Part shown: piece by piece, positions 58,751 to 60,000 of the stretch
Position numbering within the stretch: position 1 is the stretch's first letter
Layout of the letters: each line of letters starts with the position of its first letter
From: Cryptomeria japonica
Taxonomy: Eukaryota > Streptophyta > Pinopsida > Cupressales > Cupressaceae
Direction: 5' to 3'
NCBI RefSeq assembly: GCF_030272615.1
Contig: NC_081406.1
Location: 242,787,218-242,847,217, forward strand
Length of the DNA stretch: 60,000 nucleotides
Position numbers and translations under genes: made by a program
Notes under the pieces: model-generated
Told to the model about the DNA's origin: nothing
Seen by the model: only the letters and a program-made list of their open reading frames with translations
Databases searched by the model: none

Positions 58751-60000
58751 TACATGTATGGTTATGGAATTAGGGCTTCAAAACCTTAATGTATAATAAA
58801 GCCACTAACTTCACTTGGGACCAACCTTACATTAAGGGAATGGAATTTGATTGATCAAATCCTAAAAGGATTGAATTTAGATCAAGTTAATCCTTCCCTT
58901 GTTAGATTTGCAATTGAATTATATTTAGGGCTAAGGTGCAATGCTAGATCAAGGACAAACAATGAGAAATTGACATAAAACAACGGTAACATAATGTTCC
59001 AGATATCATGAAAAGTTGTAAACCTAGATTTGAGGATGGAAAATAAATCAAAACCCTTGACAGAAAGTTCAGGAAGAATTGTCGTGATCGGGGGGAACAA
59101 GTTGCCCTGGTGCTCTGAATATTAAGGGTAGATAGACTAGACGTTTTTTGAATCAACATGACGCAGAGAGTCCACTGTCAGAAGGTCATAAAAAATCCTT
59201 AGGACCGAGGGGATCCAATCATCCTAGTCCTCTAGTTTTTGCACCTTCAAAAACTAAGTCTGATTGTCGTCTACTCTATCAGATTCGTCACTCACAACTC
59301 TTGAGACAATTCCCTGCACACAAAAGGAAGAAACTAGGGTTCTTGATGGGCTTTTGCCTTAGGTCAATCTCTTGTTTAGGAATTAACCTTGAATTGAATT
59401 GAAATTATAATTGAAATACTAAAGCAAATGTTGTACCATAATACCTCATATTTAGAATGGTTGATTGAAGATTTGATGATGCAATGCTCTTTAGATGTAA
59501 TCACAAATGTTGATGCAATAACATGACAACACATAAAAGATTGAAACACAAACATATGTTTGCATGAAAGTTGATGTCAAATTCTCCATGAATAAGTCAT
59601 TCATGAATAATACATTTATAGTAATCTAACAATTTTCAATAAATAATTGTTAGAATAAAAGATATGGAAATCACATGTTTAAGAGAAACTTATGATCTGT
59701 AATATACCTACTTAATTTATTTTAATTTTTTGACAATTATCAAGAATGGAGTTCCAATATGCATAACTAATACTATCTATGTACTTGCATATGAATATAA
59801 TAATTAACATTACATTGTTAATATTAAACTCACATTGTTACCCAAAGAATTACAAATATTTATTCAAACATTCAATTAAGAATTGGATACACATTAAATT
59901 GCAATTTCAATAGCTAGAAGCAATTGATTTGTATGTAATAGTATCATAGATACTTGAGTATGATTTTCGATCTTTTCTTTGAATTGATATCTAGATAATT
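58751..60000. other. Unassigned sequence at the window end
   Basis: No domain-bearing frame, LTR pair or RNA gene recognised. Short frames near 58900-59400 lack family features. AT content rises after 59500. Confidence 0.4.

Overview
This is a plant nuclear repeat landscape. It is AT-rich, has no bacterial-style operons, and contains spliced transposase genes with GT..AG introns, LTR retrotransposons with a tRNA-Met-type primer site, plant LINEs, a tRNA-derived SINE and an En/Spm (CACTA) DNA transposon. Large decayed nested insertions and long introns suggest a big gymnosperm (conifer-like) genome; that placement is inference. I see no intact host gene, and almost every coding region is a decayed mobile-element gene.

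Layout. (1) 1-6570: right part of a non-autonomous gag-only LTR retrotransposon (leader, 1143-aa gag/protease-like ORF, polypurine tract, 3' LTR); its 5' LTR lies outside the window. (2) 6571-11450: unassigned AT-rich DNA with a 162-bp tandem duplication and a long inverted repeat at 10074-10545. (3) About 11450-14826 and 56971-58750: two halves of one old LINE. It is split by two insertions only 6 bp apart: a Ty1/copia element (14827-21727, TSD ACTTG) and a roughly 35.2-kb CACTA element (21742-56970, TSD CCA). Removing both restores the LINE reading frame through the conserved RT motif YLGIPL. (4) After 58750: unassigned sequence.

Inside the CACTA element. The left part carries rearranged pieces of an SPT6-like transcription elongation factor gene, with one exon amplified four times in tandem on the minus strand. 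It also holds a decayed unknown minus-strand coiled-coil ORF and a LINE 3' fragment. Then follow two head-to-tail copies of the transposon gene set on the plus strand. Copy 1 (31801-41800) has a TNP2-type transposase gene (zinc-binding N-terminus, Transposase_21, DUF4218, DUF4216, acidic tail). Its second gene joins a SET-methyltransferase-like module to a Ptta/En/Spm Transposase_24 domain. Copy 2 (46510-54530) lacks the transposase 5' half and abuts an internal CACTA 3' terminus ending at 46509. This fits one CACTA inserting into another, followed by a deletion between the repeats. Copy 1 contains a 439-bp MITE that copy 2 lacks. Between the copies lies a minus-strand LINE fragment that itself carries a SINE with a 17-bp target duplication.

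Most notable are the SET-like domain in a CACTA accessory gene, the amplified SPT6-exon capture, and the nested structure whose insertion junctions can be resolved to the base.
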